Under the pieces are notes generated by a model. That model was not told the origin of the DNA and ran no database searches. It saw only the letters and a program-made list of their open reading frames with translations. DNA of 7,507 nucleotides, from positions 1-7,507 of the forward strand of contig CALMRM010000054.1 of NCBI GenBank assembly GCA_937871605.1, written 5' to 3'. This DNA is from an uncultured Terriglobus sp. (GTDB lineage: Bacteria > Acidobacteriota > Terriglobia > Terriglobales > Acidobacteriaceae). This document shows positions 5,428-7,507 of the stretch, piece after piece. Every line of letters starts with the position of its first letter. The first letter of the stretch is position 1. The position numbers and the translations under genes are program-made.

Positions 5428-7507
5428 CTACTTTCGACCGAGACGCAGCAGCCTGTACAGAGCGGCACGCACCACCAGCAGGAGCCAGCCGAGCAAACCC
5501 GGCGCAGGTTGCGCCCGCGGAGCCCTGTACCGGGGCTGTGGCACACCCGTTCGTGCGGCAGACGAACCGCTAGGACGCGAACCTGCGTCAGCCGGTGCAG
5601 ACTGCACCTCGCTGCTGGCCCCTAGCTCTTGCAGAGTCCTGCCGAAGTCCGTCGTGTCGCCCGCGGCAGGCACCAGCGTTTCTACTAACTCGGCCTCTTT
5701 GGTTGCGGGCGGGGGCACAGCCGCCGTTTCAGACGACACCTCCTGCTCCTCGGGCTCTGCCGACGACCGCGGCTCATCCCCGCTGGAGAGCAGCATGTCA
5801 GGCTGCAGCGCCGTCGCCACGGTAGCCTCTTCTATTGCCGAACTCAGCTGAACGGGTGAGGGCGTGGGCAGCTGCGGCAATGAGGGCGTGGGCGGCTGGT
5901 CGGGTGAAGGCGGCTGCGGTGCGGACACACACAGTGCCTTCACCATCACATCGTACTCAAAGACGGCAGCCTCTGCTGCGCGCAGGACCTCCGTCACGGG
6001 CAGGTCGGCTCGTGCCTGCGTGGCATCGGTCAGCGCGAGCCACTGCAGCAGTTGGGCCAGCGCCTCACGATTCACATACCGGACGCCTTCGTGTTTGTTC
6101 ACGCCGGTTAGCCAGTGCACATCTGCATCGTGCCAGAACTCCGCGCGATGAACGGCGGTCCGATTCAGCGACAGCCGCACGCGCGCAGCGGCACGCCAGG
6201 CATCCTCGCCGTTGATGCCCACCTCGGAGAAGATCTCCGCCAACGCAGGACGCAGGAGCAAGGCATCCACCACGTTGCCTTCCTCCTGCAGCGCACTGAG
6301 CACCACCACGGCCAGTACCGGCGACCACAGCGCCTCCGTATGCGTGTGTGGCGGCAAGGCCCCTTGTACGTGTGCCTGGGCAATGGCCTGCACGGCAGCC
6401 GACGCAAGCTGCGCCGCTCCATCGACATAGGCCTCGCGCGAGCCACTGCTCCGCCCCAGTTCCATGCGGCGGTCATAGACCACAGCCGCGCGCTGTGCCC
6501 AGGCCTGCGCTGTGCCGTCGCCTCGCTCCGCGGATTGCAGCAGCCGGGCAGCGTCCCGCGAGACCGCATCGCGCAATGCACCCGTGAGGGGCCGCAGGCG
6601 CAGCCGTGTCAGCGCCTCATCCAGGCTGTGCACCCCCGCGCCATGCAGCGCATCGCACAACTCACCCCAGGGCTGCTCTGCGCTTGAGTGCAGCTCGCGC
6701 CAGTGCAGCAGCACGGTGTACTGGTAGCCACGCAGGTCCACCGTCAAGCCATGGTGCAGGATGCCCTCTGCGCGACGCAGATACTCCAGACCGGTGACCG
6801 TGTCACGATACGCCAGGAAGTCGTTGCCGCCCTGTGGCAGTGCCAGCGCGTCACTCAGCGACCGCTGCCGCAGTTCGCCAGAGCCCTTGTCAACCGACGC
6901 AGCGGACACGTGCACCGTGCCGCGCGTGCTGGGGTACGCGTTGTTGTACAGCACCAGAGCGCGCTGACTGCCCAGCCGGTTGGTGTAGGCGAACACGTTC
7001 TCGTCCACCTGGCCGTGCTCGTTCCAGAAATCGAAGAAGACAAAATTCCCGCTCTCCGCAAACAGCGCGCGGTTGGCCAGCAGCGGCGCGATCTCCCGCT
7101 GGTGACGCCGGAGGAGGTCCTCGTTGGGCCACTCCTCGGTCTTGGCGGACTTGTAGTCCATGCCGTACTTTTCGGTGTAGCCCTCCAGCTGCCCATGCGC
7201 GAACATAGGCAGGCCGGGAATGGTGGCCATCATGGTGGCAACGCCGAAGTACTTGTCACCGTTGCCGAACTGGTCGATGGCCGTGCGCTCGTCCGGGTTC
7301 GACATAAAGTTGACGTAACGCTTCAAAATGTCTGGGTCGAACTCGATGGTCTTCTTCAGGTAGCTGCGGTACTTCGCGTTCTCCTCGTCCCGCAGCATGA
7401 CCATAAAAGCCGAGTTGTACACGCGGTGCATGCCCAGCGTGCGGACAAAGTATCCCTCCAGCAGCCAGAACGCCTCCGCCAGCAGCAGCGTCCCGGGCAC
7501 CTCCACC
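5428..7507 (-). CDS. GH13 (alpha-amylase superfamily) large protein, C-terminal part
   Basis: The frame is open to the window edge; the leading codon in view (7506) is an internal GTG, so the N-terminus, including the beta-4 nucleophile region, lies outside. The 692 residues seen begin with LLLAEAFWLLEGYF, which fits the beta-5 segment of the GH13 barrel with Glu11 as likely general acid. YVNFMSNPDERTAIDQFG at 64-81 fits the beta-7 region, normally F-x-x-N-H-D, here with Pro71 for His and Asp72 kept. PGLPMFAHGQLEGYTEKYG (97-115) resembles the beta-8 segment. A C-terminal beta domain (about 150-270) and a mostly helical, Ala/Leu-rich region (280-525) follow, then a Pro/Ser linker (530-556), an acidic Glu/Ser/Ala stretch (557-640) and a hydrophobic end at 670-686 closing with RLLRLGRK. 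Large proteins of this type occur in Acidobacteriota and other phyla; the substrate is unknown, presumably an alpha-glucan. The C-terminus may anchor it to the membrane. Confidence 0.8.
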   Translation of the reverse strand, partial: VEVPGTLLLAEAFWLLEGYFVRTLGMHRVYNSAFMVMLRDEENAKYRSYLKKTIEFDPDILKRYVNFMSNPDERTAIDQFGNGDKYFGVATMMATIPGLPMFAHGQLEGYTEKYGMDYKSAKTEEWPNEDLLRRHQREIAPLLANRALFAESGNFVFFDFWNEHGQVDENVFAYTNRLGSQRALVLYNNAYPSTRGTVHVSAASVDKGSGELRQRSLSDALALPQGGNDFLAYRDTVTGLEYLRRAEGILHHGLTVDLRGYQYTVLLHWRELHSSAEQPWGELCDALHGAGVHSLDEALTRLRLRPLTGALRDAVSRDAARLLQSAERGDGTAQAWAQRAAVVYDRRMELGRSSGSREAYVDGAAQLASAAVQAIAQAHVQGALPPHTHTEALWSPVLAVVVLSALQEEGNVVDALLLRPALAEIFSEVGINGEDAWRAAARVRLSLNRTAVHRAEFWHDADVHWLTGVNKHEGVRYVNREALAQLLQWLALTDATQARADLPVTEVLRAAEAAVFEYDVMVKALCVSAPQPPSPDQPPTPSLPQLPTPSPVQLSSAIEEATVATALQPDMLLSSGDEPRSSAEPEEQEVSSETAAVPPPATKEAELVETLVPAAGDTTDFGRTLQELGASSEVQSAPADAGSRPSGSSAARTGVPQPRYRAPRAQPAPGLLGWLLLVVRAALYRLLRLGRK
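5857..5919 (-). repeat. 24-base imperfect tandem repeats encoding Pro-rich linker
   Basis: TGAGGGCGTGGGC(A/G)GCTG begins at 5857 and again at 5881, exactly 24 bases later, and a shorter diverged third unit TGAAGGCGGCTGCGG starts at 5905. Read on the minus strand the units encode Pro/Ser/Thr-rich octapeptides (for example PTPSLPQL) in the linker at residues 530-556 of the GH13-like protein. The period is a multiple of three, so copy-number change would keep the frame. Confidence 0.6.

Noticed and set aside
5857..5919. Short tandem repeat as a regulatory or phase-variable element
   Set aside because: The unit is 24 bases, inside a coding linker, in frame and with only two good copies; it explains the Pro-rich peptide and cannot switch the frame.
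6115..6687. Plus-strand open frame of 190 codons
   Set aside because: It lies antisense to the GH13-like gene and has no recognisable motif; its composition is typical of a shadow frame.
1..7507. A defence, toxin or mobile system spanning several genes
   Set aside because: None of the five clear genes has defence, toxin, recombinase or phage motifs. Patatin domains occur in some defence systems, but here the domain is fused to an outer-membrane barrel behind a signal peptide, which points to secretion instead.

Overview
The window most likely comes from the chromosome of an Acidobacteriota bacterium (Terriglobus/Granulicella-like). This is inferred from high G+C coding DNA, the style of the YraN and GH13-like proteins, the secreted GH130 protein beside a patatin/Omp85 protein, and REP-like elements built on a GTCATCCCG...GGGATCTGCAT core. 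No rRNA or tRNA gene, insertion sequence, CRISPR array or phage gene was seen. The content looks like ordinary chromosomal cell-envelope and carbohydrate genes.

Layout. Positions 1-39 may be the last codons of a rightward gene, followed by a hairpin with a short T-run (63-87) that fits its terminator. Positions 115-292 hold two copies of a 32-base element in opposite orientation, between that terminator and the 3' end of the GH130 gene. On the minus strand lie a secreted GH130-family glycoside-active protein (326-1438) and, upstream of it, a large outer-membrane patatin-like phospholipase fused to a POTRA domain and Omp85/BamA-type barrel (1596-4229). They could be co-transcribed, but the 157-base gap carries two near-identical 15-base boxes at a 20-base period, suggesting that the GH130 gene has its own regulated promoter.

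After a 130-base divergent intergenic region come two plus-strand genes: a YraN/UPF0102 family protein (about 4360-4827) and a single-pass membrane protein of unknown function (4918-5412). The 90 bases between them contain a strong GC hairpin, a candidate promoter and a perfect 10-base palindrome.

The right third (5428-7507, minus strand) is the C-terminal part of a large GH13/alpha-amylase-superfamily protein whose beginning lies beyond the window. It has the tail of the catalytic barrel, a long mostly helical region, a proline-rich linker encoded by 24-base tandem repeats, an acidic low-complexity stretch and a hydrophobic, basic C-terminus. It converges on the small membrane protein gene with only 15 bases between the stop codons.

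No clearly new multi-gene system is visible. The points most worth a second look are the patatin protein (non-canonical oxyanion loop, POTRA interrupted by about 95 low-complexity residues), the Asn-Pro-Asp replacement of Asn-His-Asp in the GH13-like protein, the secreted GH130 enzyme with its repeated upstream boxes, and the inverted REP-like pair.
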